From Streptomyces wuyuanensis (lineage in GTDB: Bacteria; Actinomycetota; Actinomycetes; Streptomycetales; Streptomycetaceae), in assembly GCF_900103455.1 (NCBI RefSeq), contig NZ_FNHI01000003.1, positions 1,894 through 65,893 on the forward strand: 64,000 nt of DNA, given 5' to 3'. Both the position numbers and the translations under genes were made by a program. Position 1 is the stretch's first letter, and each line of letters begins with the position of its first letter. The notes beneath the pieces were generated by a model. The model had not been told where the DNA came from, ran no database searches, and was given only the letters and a program-made list of their open reading frames with translations. This document shows positions 16,940 to 25,833 of the stretch, piece after piece.

Positions 16940-17764
16940 TCAGCGGAACCCGGACGCGACGCGGGCCAGCCGGTCGAGATGCGCAGCCGTCTCCCCCTCC
17001 GGCAGCGTCGGCAGGTAGAACAGCACCCGTTCGACTCCCAGCCGGATGTAGCCCTCGATCTGCTCCGGGTCGTCCGGGACCGCGTACACCGTCACGGGCA
17101 CGTCCCGGCCGGCCGTACTCCGCAGGCGTTCGATCTGCGGGCCGAGCTGCTCGGGCGGCACGCTGTTGGCGAGCCAGGCGTCGCCGATCGACGCGACCCT
17201 GCGGAACGCCCCTTCGCCGCCGCCGACGTAGATCGGCGGATGAGGGCGCTGCACCGGTTTGGGCCAGGCGTAGACGGGGTCGAAGTCCACGAGCTCGCCG
17301 TGGAACTCGGCCTTTTCGGCGGTCCACAGCTCCCGCATGGCCAGCAGCCGCTCGTCGGTGAGGCGGCCGCGCGTGCTGGGGTCGGCGCCGTCGTTCGTCA
17401 TCTCCTCGCGGTTCCAGCCGACCCCCACACCGAAGATCACGCGCCCGTCGGACACCAGGTCGAGCGAGGCCACTTCCTTGGCCGTGGTGATGGGGTCTCG
17501 CTGCGGGACGAGCGCGATGCCGGTGGCCAGCAGCAGGCGCCGGGTCACCGCACCGATCACGGACAGGGCGACGAAGGGGTCCAGCGTGCGGTAGTACATG
17601 TCCGGCAGCTCACCGCCGCCGGGGTAGGGGGTCCGGCGCGACACCGGGATGTGGGAGTGCTCGGCGATGAACAACGAGTCGAACGCGCGCTCCTCGAGTG
17701 CCGATCCCAGCGGGGCCGGGCGGATTCCCTGGTCGGTGATGAAGGTCGAGACTCCGAATTTCAC
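16940..17764 (-). CDS. LLM-class F420-dependent oxidoreductase (TIGR03619-like)
   Basis: The protein is 274 residues from GTG 17764, with GAGGAGCGG just upstream. It has the bacterial luciferase-like TIM barrel: FGVSTFITDQG at the N-terminus, FDSLFIAEHSHIPV, the typical DPFVALSVIGAVTRRLLLATGI segment, FGVGVGWNREEM and HPPIYVGGGEGAFRR, all conserved in F420-dependent LLM enzymes. The substrate is unknown. It leads a two-gene operon with the PPOX-class protein. A long non-coding region precedes it. Confidence 0.86.
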   Translation of the reverse strand: MKFGVSTFITDQGIRPAPLGSALEERAFDSLFIAEHSHIPVSRRTPYPGGGELPDMYYRTLDPFVALSVIGAVTRRLLLATGIALVPQRDPITTAKEVASLDLVSDGRVIFGVGVGWNREEMTNDGADPSTRGRLTDERLLAMRELWTAEKAEFHGELVDFDPVYAWPKPVQRPHPPIYVGGGEGAFRRVASIGDAWLANSVPPEQLGPQIERLRSTAGRDVPVTVYAVPDDPEQIEGYIRLGVERVLFYLPTLPEGETAAHLDRLARVASGFR

Positions 17765-18563
17765 AACCGCTCCTCGGGGTCGAGTACGAGTCGTGTACGG
17801 GAGTGGGCGGGTCATGGCTCTCCCCCGCCGGCCCTCCCCGGGCCCGGCCCGGCGGCGGCCCTCACGACACGCGGTCTTCATTGTCCCAGGGGGCCGCGTG
17901 GCCGCGCGTGTCCACGCGATACCGGCTCTGACCGGGTGTACGCGTCCGCCGCCGGAGCCCGTCGTCCCGCAGCCCGCCCCCTCCGGCGGCTGCCGGGAGA
18001 GAGGGCCGCAGGACGGGCCGTTGGAGGGCGGCGGGCTCAGGCCCAGCCGCGCGCGGGGAGGCGCGGAGGCCGGCCGGGCCGCCGCAGGGCGGGCCCGGCC
18101 CATGATGGCGGGCTCACGCCCCGGCCGCGGCGGGGCCGTCGGTCCGCGGCGGAGCGTCGGGTCGCGCTCGGGAGCCGGGTACCGGACCTCCGCGGCGGTC
18201 GGCCCGGCCGGGGAGACACGGCGTGCGGTCGCGCCGTGACACCCCGCGTACGACGGCGGCCCCGGCCATGGGTGGCCGGGGCCGCCCGGGTGTCGTCGGT
18301 AGCGGTCGGGCTTATGGTCCGCTTATGGGCCGTGCTCGGTGGATCCGCCGCACCCCGGTCGTACCGCTCGGCCGCCGGTGCCGCGGCGCCGTGCACCGCC
18401 TGGTGCTCCGCCCGGCCCGGTGTCCCGGTGGGCCGGGCGAGAGGCGCGGCCCGGAGCACCGGCGGCCGTCGGCACCCGGCGGACCCGGCCGCGGGCGGCG
18501 GGCGACGCGCGCGGGTACCTGCACCGCCGGAGCCCCTCGGGTACCGGCGAGCCGGGAGTGCGG
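17765..18563. other. Divergent intergenic region of about 800 nt
   Basis: No convincing gene is seen; frames are Arg/Pro/Gly-rich. It holds the promoters of the LLM oxidoreductase (minus) and phosphatase (plus) genes and a very strong hairpin at 18255-18286. Confidence 0.5.
18255..18286. terminator. Perfect 14-bp hairpin
   Basis: ggcggccccggcca (18255-18268) pairs perfectly with tggccggggccgcc (18273-18286) across a 4-nt loop. It is strong enough to act as a terminator in either direction, although it lies between divergent genes rather than after one, so it may mark the end of a small unrecognised transcript. Confidence 0.55.
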
Positions 18564-20678
18564 ATGAGCGGGGACCTGGCCGGTCCGCGTGCCGCCGCGG
18601 GTCCCGGCCCGGACGTGGAAGCCACGCTGGTGGACGCGGTGCGGGACTCACGGGCCTCCGCGGCGATGCTGTACGTGCTCGACACCGGCGGCGACGCCCT
18701 GTGGCTGGCGGTGCTGGCGGGGGTTCCCCGTCATATCGCCGCCCCCTGGACCAGGGTGGGGCTGGCGGATCCGTTTCCCGTTGCGGATGCCGTGCGGGAA
18801 GGGCGACTGGTGTGGGTCGGCGGCACGGAGGAACTGGCGCGGCGTTACCCGAGGCCGTCACTGGTGCTGCCGTACGACTTCGTGCTGGCGGCCGCGCCCG
18901 TGGTTGACGACGGCACCCTCCGCGGCGGGCTGGTGCTGCTGTGGCCGGGATCGCACTCCACCCGGCTCGGTGCCGACGAGCGGGAGGTCGTGGAGGCCGT
19001 GTGCCGTCGTCTGGGCCGCGCCCTTCGGGTGGTGGCGGAGGCCGGCGAACCGGTGCCGTGCGCCCGGCCGCGGACGGTGACGCCGGAACCGGACCGTGCG
19101 CTGGGACCGCCCGAGGCGCTGGCGGCGTTCGTCGACCGGCTGCCGGGAGGGTCCTGCGCCCTGGACCTGAACGGCCGGATCACCTTCATCACTCCGGAGG
19201 CCGCCGCTCTCGTCGGTGCCGACCCGGCGGACCTGCTGGGCGCCCTGCCGTGGGAGGCACTGCCGTGGACGGACGTGCCGGAGGTCGAGGACCGCTACCG
19301 GTCGGCCCTGGTCAGCAAGCTTCCGACGACGTTCACCGCGCTGCGTCCGCCGGACACCTGGCTCTCCTTCGAGCTGTACCCGGACGCCTCCGGCATCAGC
19401 GTCCGCATCACCCCCGGCGGCCCCGGCCCCAGGACGCCCGAGCCCGGTTCCCCACCGCCGGCCGGGCCGAGCCGCGCCACCGTGCTGTACCACCTGATGC
19501 ACCTGGCCGCCACGCTCACCGAGGCCGCGGGCGTCAAGGACGTGGTCGAGCAGACCGCCGACCAGCTCATGCCGGCACTCGGGGCGCAGGCCATGGCGCT
19601 GCTGGCGGCCGAGGACGGCCGGCTGCGCGTGCTTGGCCACCGCGGCTACAGCGACGCCCTCATGGAGCGTTTCGACGACATCCCCCTGACGCCGGACACC
19701 CCCGCCGCCCGTGCCATGATCACCGGCGAGGCGGGCTTCTTCGGCGACTTCGACGAGCTCCGCCGCGCCCACCCCCAGGCCGTCCACCGGGACGGCATGG
19801 AGTCCTGGGCGGTCCTGCCGCTGATCGCGTCCGGCAGGCCGATCGGGTCGCTCGTGCTCGCGTACGAGCGGCACAAGCGGTTCCCCGCCACCGAACGGGC
19901 CGTGCTCACCTCGCTCGCCGGGCTGATCGGGCAGGCCCTGGAACGCGCCCGCCTGTACGACACCAAGCACGACGTCGCCCGCCGGCTCCAGGCCGCGCTG
20001 CTGCCCCACAGCCTCCCCCGCGTGCCCGGTCTCGACGTGACCGCGCGCTATCTGCCCGCGGGGCGGGGCCTCGACGTCGGCGGCGACTTCTACGACCTCA
20101 TCCGGCTGGACGACACCACTGTCGCGGCGGCCATCGGCGACGTACAGGGCCACAACATCGACGCCGCGGCGCTGATGGGGCAGGTCCGCACCGCCGTCCA
20201 CGCCCACGCCAGTGCCGGCGCGCCTCCCGACGACGTCCTCCGCCGGACCAACCGTCTGCTCATCGACCTCGACAGCGATCTGTTCACCAGTTGCCTCTAC
20301 GCCCATCTGGATCTGGCCCGGCGGGAGCTGTGCATGGCCACCGCCGGGCACACGCGCCCCCTGCTGCGGCACGCCGACGGCCGCACCGAAGTGCTGACCG
20401 TGCCACCGGGCCTGCTCCTCGGCATCGATCCGGAGGCCGACTACCCCACACTCGACTTCGCCCTGACTCCCGGCTCCGTGCTCCTGCTCTACACCGACGG
20501 CCTCGTCGAGGAGCCGGGAGTGGATCCGGACGACGCGCTGGACTCGCTCCGCGGCCTGCTGCGGCGCACGGATCCCGCGGACCTCGACGCTCTGGCGGAC
20601 ACACTGATCCGGCACGTCACCAATCCCGTCGACGACATCGCACTGCTGCTCATCCGGTTCTGCTCGGCCGACGGGTGA
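18564..20678 (+). CDS. GAF-PAS-GAF-SpoIIE (PP2C) serine phosphatase
   Basis: The protein is 704 residues from ATG 18564 (GGGAG upstream); the open frame extends further 5' but that part is Arg/Pro-rich. Residues about 15-155 form a GAF-like sensor domain, 175-275 a PAS-like domain (CALDLNGRITFITPEAAALVGADP), and 310-455 a second GAF domain. The PP2C/SpoIIE catalytic domain is about 480-695, with metal-binding GGDFYDLIRLDD, GDVQGHNIDAAALMGQV and LYTDGLVEEPG. Such proteins dephosphorylate anti-anti-sigma factors and so release alternative sigma factors in response to signals sensed by GAF/PAS domains. There are no membrane segments, so it is cytoplasmic. It is a single-gene transcript ending at a hairpin shared with the convergent NRPS operon. 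Confidence 0.9.
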   Translation: MSGDLAGPRAAAGPGPDVEATLVDAVRDSRASAAMLYVLDTGGDALWLAVLAGVPRHIAAPWTRVGLADPFPVADAVREGRLVWVGGTEELARRYPRPSLVLPYDFVLAAAPVVDDGTLRGGLVLLWPGSHSTRLGADEREVVEAVCRRLGRALRVVAEAGEPVPCARPRTVTPEPDRALGPPEALAAFVDRLPGGSCALDLNGRITFITPEAAALVGADPADLLGALPWEALPWTDVPEVEDRYRSALVSKLPTTFTALRPPDTWLSFELYPDASGISVRITPGGPGPRTPEPGSPPPAGPSRATVLYHLMHLAATLTEAAGVKDVVEQTADQLMPALGAQAMALLAAEDGRLRVLGHRGYSDALMERFDDIPLTPDTPAARAMITGEAGFFGDFDELRRAHPQAVHRDGMESWAVLPLIASGRPIGSLVLAYERHKRFPATERAVLTSLAGLIGQALERARLYDTKHDVARRLQAALLPHSLPRVPGLDVTARYLPAGRGLDVGGDFYDLIRLDDTTVAAAIGDVQGHNIDAAALMGQVRTAVHAHASAGAPPDDVLRRTNRLLIDLDSDLFTSCLYAHLDLARRELCMATAGHTRPLLRHADGRTEVLTVPPGLLLGIDPEADYPTLDFALTPGSVLLLYTDGLVEEPGVDPDDALDSLRGLLRRTDPADLDALADTLIRHVTNPVDDIALLLIRFCSADG

Positions 20679-20770
20679 CCGCGGCCCGCCACTTGGTGAC
20701 GGCGCATCGGCCCGGGGCGGGACGCTGCCGGGGTCGGCGGCGCGCGAACGGTGGTACAGGGGAGGCACGT

Positions 20771-20810
20771 CGGCGGCGCCCGGCGGCCGTGCGACCACCG
20801 GGCGCCGCCG
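20771..20810. terminator. Bidirectional terminator, 13-bp stem
   Basis: cggcggcgcccgg (20771-20783) pairs perfectly with ccgggcgccgccg (20798-20810). It sits between the convergent phosphatase gene and the end of the NRPS operon. Confidence 0.7.
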
Positions 20811-20812
20811 CT

Positions 20813-23800
20813 TCAGCCGTCGCCCTCGGACATGCCGCCGATCATGTCGGCGAGCACCGTCCTGCGTTCCTCCCCCGGCCTGGCGCGCAGCGGTGCGGCC
20901 AGGCGGGCACTGTCGTAGTGCCAGTGGTGGTCGAGATCGCGGGGTATGTCGTCCGTCTCGCGGAACTCGCCGGGGGTCCCGAGCAGTTCCGTGAGGTCGC
21001 CGGCCAGGTCCCGCCAGGAGACGTGCCCACTGCAGGCGTTGGCGACGCCGTGCACGGGCCGGTCGAGGCAGTCGGCCACCGCACGGGCCAGTGCTGCCGC
21101 GTGCACCCACGCGACTCCGTACCAGGGGTGACCGCCGGCGTCGGGGCGCGGCAGCTCGATCGGTCCGCCTTCACGGGCGGCCTGGAAGAGCCGGCCGGTG
21201 GCGCCCCAGCGGAGCTGTTCGCGGAGCCTGTCGTGCGCACCCCAGACGATCGGTGAGCGCACCGCGCTCGCTCCCCCGCGCCCCTCGGTCCCGGCCGCCC
21301 GCAGCAGCATGGCCTCGCAGTCGAGTTTCGCCCTCCCGTACGGGCTCAGCGGCTCGGACGACGAGGACTCCTCGGCGACCCGGTCCCCGTCGGGGTGCCC
21401 GTAGGCGTCGACGCTGCTGACGAAGACGAACGGGCCGCTGCGCCAGGCGGCCACCATGGCCTCCATGGCCGCCAGGTCCACCTCGGGACGGGTGAAGGTG
21501 CACGCCGCGTGCACGATGGCGTCCGCGCCGGCGACGGCGTCGCGCAGCCCGCCGAGATCGGTGAGGTCCCCTTCGACGACGTCGACGCCCTCCGCGGCGA
21601 CCAGATGGGCCGATTCGGGCCGGGCCAGGGCCAGCACGGGGCGTCCCCGGGCGGCCAGTTCACGCAGGACGAACGCGCCCACACCGCCGGTCGCCCCCGT
21701 CACCAGTACCGTGCCCGTACGGCTGCCGCGCGGCCGGGTCCGGCTGCTCGCGGGCTTCGCGGTCCTCGCGGCGGTCCGCTCGGCCGCCCGGCGGTCCAGA
21801 AGGGCGCTGAGCGCCCGGGGGGTCCGGGCCTGGAGCACGTCGAGTCCCGTCAGCGGCAGTCCGAGTCCGGTGCGCAGCCGCTCGGCGAGCTGCACCGCGA
21901 CCAGGGAGTGGCCGCCGAGCGCGAAGAAGTCGTCGTCCGGCGACGGCACGAGGCCGAGGAGCGCGGTGAAGCCTTCGGTCACGGCCCGCGCGTGCGGGCC
22001 TGTCGGGGCGCTCGGCGCGGTGAGCCCGGGCAGGCGGGTGGCGTCGACGGCACCGTCGGTGCCGCGCGGCAGTACGTCGAGCAGGGTGACGGTTGCGGGT
22101 ACGTACTCGGGGGCGAGTGATCGCCTGAGCAGGCCCAGCAGTGCGTCGCGCGCAGGGCCCACCCCGTCGCGCAGGACGGCGTAGGCCAGAGCCGGCCCTT
22201 CGGCGGGACGGACGACCGTGGCGTCGGCGACGCGCGGGTGGGCGCGCAGGATCCCTGCCGCCGGGTGGTCGTGGGAGCCGCCGGAGTCCCGGGGGGCGTC
22301 CTCGGCGGACGCGGTTCCGGCCGTGGCGCCGTCGTGGGCGGCCGCGGGGCCGTTGGGTCCGGGGCCGGCGGCGGGCACCTCCGCGCCGGGGGCGTCCGGC
22401 GCGTCGTCGCGCGGATCCGGGACGCCGGCCGTGCCCGGACCCGTGACCGGGCCGGGGGCCGGCAGCCCGCTCAGCGGAAGGTCCGGGTCGGCCGACGCCC
22501 TGTCGAGCAGCTCCGCGTAGTGCCGGGCGGTCGCCTCGGCCACGGCGTCGTCCAGCGCGGCCCCGTCGTACTGGACCAGGGCCACCGGCTCGGCCTCGTC
22601 GCCCAGCCCCAGCCCGTAGGACAGGTCGAACTTCGCGCCGGTGGCGGCCACGTCGAGGTACTCCGCCGAAGTGCCGGGCAGCCGCAGCACCGCGGGCTCA
22701 CCGAGGACGTCCGAGGTGACGCGGACGAGCCCGGTGCCGTCGGCGCCGCGCGCCCCGGCGCCGAGGCGTTCGAGGAGGAGGTCGAACGGGATGTGACGGT
22801 GTCGCTGGGCCTCCAGGAGCGCGTCGCGCACCCGGTCCAGCAGCTCGGCGAAGGACGGGTCGCCGGAGGTGTCGACCCGTACGGGCAGAGTGTTGACGCA
22901 CAGTCCGACGAGGCCGCGCATGGCGGTTCCGCGCCGGTGGGTGCCGGCCACCCCGATGACCAGGTCGTCCTCGCCGGTGAGCCGGTGCAGTGCGGCGAAG
23001 GCCGCGGTGAGCGCCACCGCGAAGAGCGTGGCGCGCCGCTCGGCGCCCAAGGCGCGCAGGGCGCCCGGCAGCCGGGGGGCGAGCGGGACCGTGCGCACCG
23101 CCGCTCGCCGGGGGGCGCTGTCCGGCGCGGCCGCCGCCGGGCGCGGAAGGCGGGGCGGGGTGGCGCCGGCCAGCAGCCCGCTCCAGCGGCGCAGCTCCGC
23201 CTCGAGGCCCCGAGCCTCGGCATGTTCGCGGCGCGCGTGGTCCGCGTACTGCGGGGGTGCGGCCGGGCCGGGCCCGCCGGTTCCCTCGACGGCCGCCGTG
23301 TAGAGGCCGGCGAGTTCCCCGGCGACGGTCTCCAGTGAGCCTCCGTCGACGGCGATGTGGTGGAACGTCAGCAGCACGGTGTGGTCCTGCTGCCCGTGGC
23401 GCAGTACGAGCGCACGGACGGCCTCCCCCGCGGAGAGGTCGAACGGGCGGGCGGCCTCCCGCTCCAGCACCGGCCCGGCCTCCGCCTCCGCGCTGTCCAC
23501 CACGGGCACGGGGACGGCCGGCGGGGCCGGGAGCACCTCCTGGTACGGCTCGCCGTCGTGCTGTGCGTATCGGGTGCGCAGGATCCCGTGGCGGCGTACG
23601 AGCCCGGTCAGGGCGGTGCCGAGCGCGGCCGGGTCGAAGGGGCCGCGCACGCGGGTGGCGAACGGTACGTGGTACGAGTCGCCCGAGCCGCCGAGCCGTT
23701 CCATCAGCCACATACGGCGCTGGGCGCGGGAGAGCGGAGCACGTCCGCCGCCGTGCTCCCGCGGCGCGGAGTCGTCGTGCGTCGGTGCCGGCGGTGCGGC

Positions 23801-23956
23801 GTCCCGGGACGCGCCGCCGCTCGCCCCGGCGGCGGCACCGTCGCCGGCTGCGGCGGGTACGGTCGTCGTACGCCGGGCGGCACGCGCGCGGCGCAGCAGT
23901 TCTTGCTGGAGTTCCCGCCTCCGGGCCGGCGGCACGGGGTCGGCGTCAGTGGGCAT
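20813..23956 (-). CDS. Terminal NRPS protein: C, adenylation remnant, T, SDR domain
   Basis: The protein is 1047 residues. The condensation domain (about 72-500) has an intact HHIAVDGGS active site. Instead of an adenylation domain there is a low-complexity linker and then only the C-terminal A subdomain (about 585-650: HPRVADATVVRPAEGP, LAPEYVPATVTLLDVLPRG). The carrier (about 665-735) has DDFFALGGHSLVAVQL. The last 310 residues are an extended short-chain dehydrogenase/epimerase: NAD(P) motif GATGGVGAFVLREL and catalytic YGRAKLD (YxxxK). This is not a canonical thioester reductase sequence. The protein may release the peptide reductively or modify it on the carrier. Its start lies inside the upstream A-T gene (11-nt overlap), so translation is coupled. 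With no A core, its carrier must be loaded in trans or bypassed. Confidence 0.86.
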   Translation of the reverse strand: MPTDADPVPPARRRELQQELLRRARAARRTTTVPAAAGDGAAAGASGGASRDAAPPAPTHDDSAPREHGGGRAPLSRAQRRMWLMERLGGSGDSYHVPFATRVRGPFDPAALGTALTGLVRRHGILRTRYAQHDGEPYQEVLPAPPAVPVPVVDSAEAEAGPVLEREAARPFDLSAGEAVRALVLRHGQQDHTVLLTFHHIAVDGGSLETVAGELAGLYTAAVEGTGGPGPAAPPQYADHARREHAEARGLEAELRRWSGLLAGATPPRLPRPAAAAPDSAPRRAAVRTVPLAPRLPGALRALGAERRATLFAVALTAAFAALHRLTGEDDLVIGVAGTHRRGTAMRGLVGLCVNTLPVRVDTSGDPSFAELLDRVRDALLEAQRHRHIPFDLLLERLGAGARGADGTGLVRVTSDVLGEPAVLRLPGTSAEYLDVAATGAKFDLSYGLGLGDEAEPVALVQYDGAALDDAVAEATARHYAELLDRASADPDLPLSGLPAPGPVTGPGTAGVPDPRDDAPDAPGAEVPAAGPGPNGPAAAHDGATAGTASAEDAPRDSGGSHDHPAAGILRAHPRVADATVVRPAEGPALAYAVLRDGVGPARDALLGLLRRSLAPEYVPATVTLLDVLPRGTDGAVDATRLPGLTAPSAPTGPHARAVTEGFTALLGLVPSPDDDFFALGGHSLVAVQLAERLRTGLGLPLTGLDVLQARTPRALSALLDRRAAERTAARTAKPASSRTRPRGSRTGTVLVTGATGGVGAFVLRELAARGRPVLALARPESAHLVAAEGVDVVEGDLTDLGGLRDAVAGADAIVHAACTFTRPEVDLAAMEAMVAAWRSGPFVFVSSVDAYGHPDGDRVAEESSSSEPLSPYGRAKLDCEAMLLRAAGTEGRGGASAVRSPIVWGAHDRLREQLRWGATGRLFQAAREGGPIELPRPDAGGHPWYGVAWVHAAALARAVADCLDRPVHGVANACSGHVSWRDLAGDLTELLGTPGEFRETDDIPRDLDHHWHYDSARLAAPLRARPGEERRTVLADMIGGMSEGDG

Positions 23957-25832
23957 CGGTGTGCTCCGGGGTGCTCTCGGGGTGGAGGTCGCCGTGGGCG
24001 GCCAGCAGGGCCTGTTCGACCAGGGCGGCCTGGCCGGCGACGGTCGGGGCGGTGAAGAAGTCGGCGAGGGCGAGCTCCACGCCGAGTTCCTCGCGCAGGT
24101 CGTCGGTGATGGCGAGGGCGAGCAGCGAGTGTCCGCCGAGGGCCAGGAAGTCGGCGTCGGCGCGGGTGACCTCGCTGCCCAGCGCCCGGCTCCACACCTC
24201 GGCGACGGCTTGCTCCAGCGGGGTCATCGGCGCCGTGGGCGTGCCGGGCGCGGCGTTCGCCGCCGTGTCGGCGAGTCCGGCGAGCGCGCGCCGGTCGACC
24301 TTGCCGGACGGGGTGAGCGGCAGCCGCTCCACCACGGTGATCGCGTCGGGCACCAGATGGGCCGGCAGGACGTCGGTGAGCCGCTCGCGCAGCGCCGCGG
24401 GCCGGGGCACCGGGCCCGGCGCCGCCACGACGAAGGCGACGAGACGTGCCTCCGCGGTGCCCGCCCGGTCGACGGTGACGGCGGCGTCGTCGACGTCGGG
24501 CCGCTCGCGCAGGGCGTGTTCGACCTCGCCCGGTTCGATGCGGAACCCGCGGACCTTGACCTGGTCGTCGTTGCGGCCGTGGAAGTCGAGGGTGCCGTCG
24601 GGCCGGAAGGAGACGATGTCGCCCGTGCGGTAGAGCCGGCCGGCGTCCGGGTGGTCGACGAACCGCTCGGCGGTGAGATCGGGAAGGCCGGTGTAGCCGT
24701 GAGCCAGCCTGCTGCCGCCGATCCACAGTTCGCCCCGGTCGCCGTCGGCGACGGGGTTGCCGTCGGCGGCCAGGACGTGCACGGTCGCGCCGGCGATGGG
24801 CCTGCCGATCGGTACCGGTCCCTCGCAGTCGGCCTCGGTGACCCGGTGGGCGGTGGCGAAGGTGGTCGTCTCGGTCGGGCCGTAGCCGTTCACCAGTTCA
24901 AGCCAGGGGAAGGCGGCCAGCACCTCGCGGGCCTGCGCGGCGGCCAGTGCCTCGCCGCCCACCACGACCGAGCGGAGCTGGGCGAAGACGCGGGAGCGGC
25001 GGGCGGCGAGCTGGTGGAAGAGCGCGGTGGAGAAGAACGCCACCGTCACACCGTGGCGTTCGACGTGCCGGGCCAGGTCCTCCAGGGAGGGGCGGTCCAC
25101 GGTGCACACGACGACCGCGGCGCCGTTGGCCAGGGCGGACCACACCTCGAACGTCGAGGCGTCGAAGGTCATGGGCGAGTGGAACAGGACGCGGTCCCTC
25201 GCGGTGACGGTGACGTAGTCCGGTGCCGTGACCAGTTCGGCGATGGCGCCGTGGGGGACGGCGACGCCCTTGGGACGTCCGGTGGAGCCGGAGGTGAACA
25301 TGATGAACGCCGCGCTGTCCGGGTCGACGTCCTCGGGAAGAACGCCGCTGGTCAGCGGTTCCTCGGGCAGGGCGAGGACCGGACCGGCGACCGCGACCGC
25401 GTCCAGCAGCTTGGCGTCGCCGACGGTGAGCGTCACCCCGGCGTCGGCGGTCATCGCCTCGGTGCGCGCCCGGGGTTGGGCGGGGTCGAGCGGTACGCAC
25501 ACGGCTCCGGCCCACCACAGTGCGAGCTGTGCCACGACCGTGCGGGCCGAACGGGTGGTGAGCAGTGCGACCCGGTCGCCGCGGGCCACCCCGTGGTCGC
25601 GCAGGCGTGCGGCGAGTGCGCGGCCGGCCGCCACGAGCCGGCCGTAGGTGAGGGTGGTGTCCCCGTCGACGACGGCGAGGGCGTCCGGGGTGAGTTCGGC
25701 GCGCCGGGCGACGAGCCCGGGCAGGCCGGTCCGCGGGGCGGGCGGCGTGGCACCGGGGCCGGCCGGGGCGTCGAGCGGAGGCACGGTCGCGTCCCTCGTC
25801 GTGTCGAGCGGCTGCGGGGTGCTGTGTGACAT
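23946..25832 (-). CDS. NRPS A-T module
   Basis: The 628-residue protein begins at ATG 25832 (GGAG about 7 nt upstream, inside the end of the previous gene; the gap to that gene's stop is 1 nt). The adenylation domain has FTSGSTGRPKG (A3), FDASTFEVW (A4), GYGPTETTT (A5), YRTGDIV (A7) and the A10 lysine in LTPSGKVDRRAL. The carrier has FLALGGHSLLAL. By manual alignment the pocket residues are D-A-F-F-V-G-G-T-F-K, which resembles pockets for small branched hydrophobic residues such as valine or isoleucine; this is a weak prediction. There is no condensation domain in the protein, so the stand-alone C protein or the C domain of the next protein must serve it. Confidence 0.87.
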   Translation of the reverse strand: MSHSTPQPLDTTRDATVPPLDAPAGPGATPPAPRTGLPGLVARRAELTPDALAVVDGDTTLTYGRLVAAGRALAARLRDHGVARGDRVALLTTRSARTVVAQLALWWAGAVCVPLDPAQPRARTEAMTADAGVTLTVGDAKLLDAVAVAGPVLALPEEPLTSGVLPEDVDPDSAAFIMFTSGSTGRPKGVAVPHGAIAELVTAPDYVTVTARDRVLFHSPMTFDASTFEVWSALANGAAVVVCTVDRPSLEDLARHVERHGVTVAFFSTALFHQLAARRSRVFAQLRSVVVGGEALAAAQAREVLAAFPWLELVNGYGPTETTTFATAHRVTEADCEGPVPIGRPIAGATVHVLAADGNPVADGDRGELWIGGSRLAHGYTGLPDLTAERFVDHPDAGRLYRTGDIVSFRPDGTLDFHGRNDDQVKVRGFRIEPGEVEHALRERPDVDDAAVTVDRAGTAEARLVAFVVAAPGPVPRPAALRERLTDVLPAHLVPDAITVVERLPLTPSGKVDRRALAGLADTAANAAPGTPTAPMTPLEQAVAEVWSRALGSEVTRADADFLALGGHSLLALAITDDLREELGVELALADFFTAPTVAGQAALVEQALLAAHGDLHPESTPEHTDAH

Positions 25833-25833
25833 G

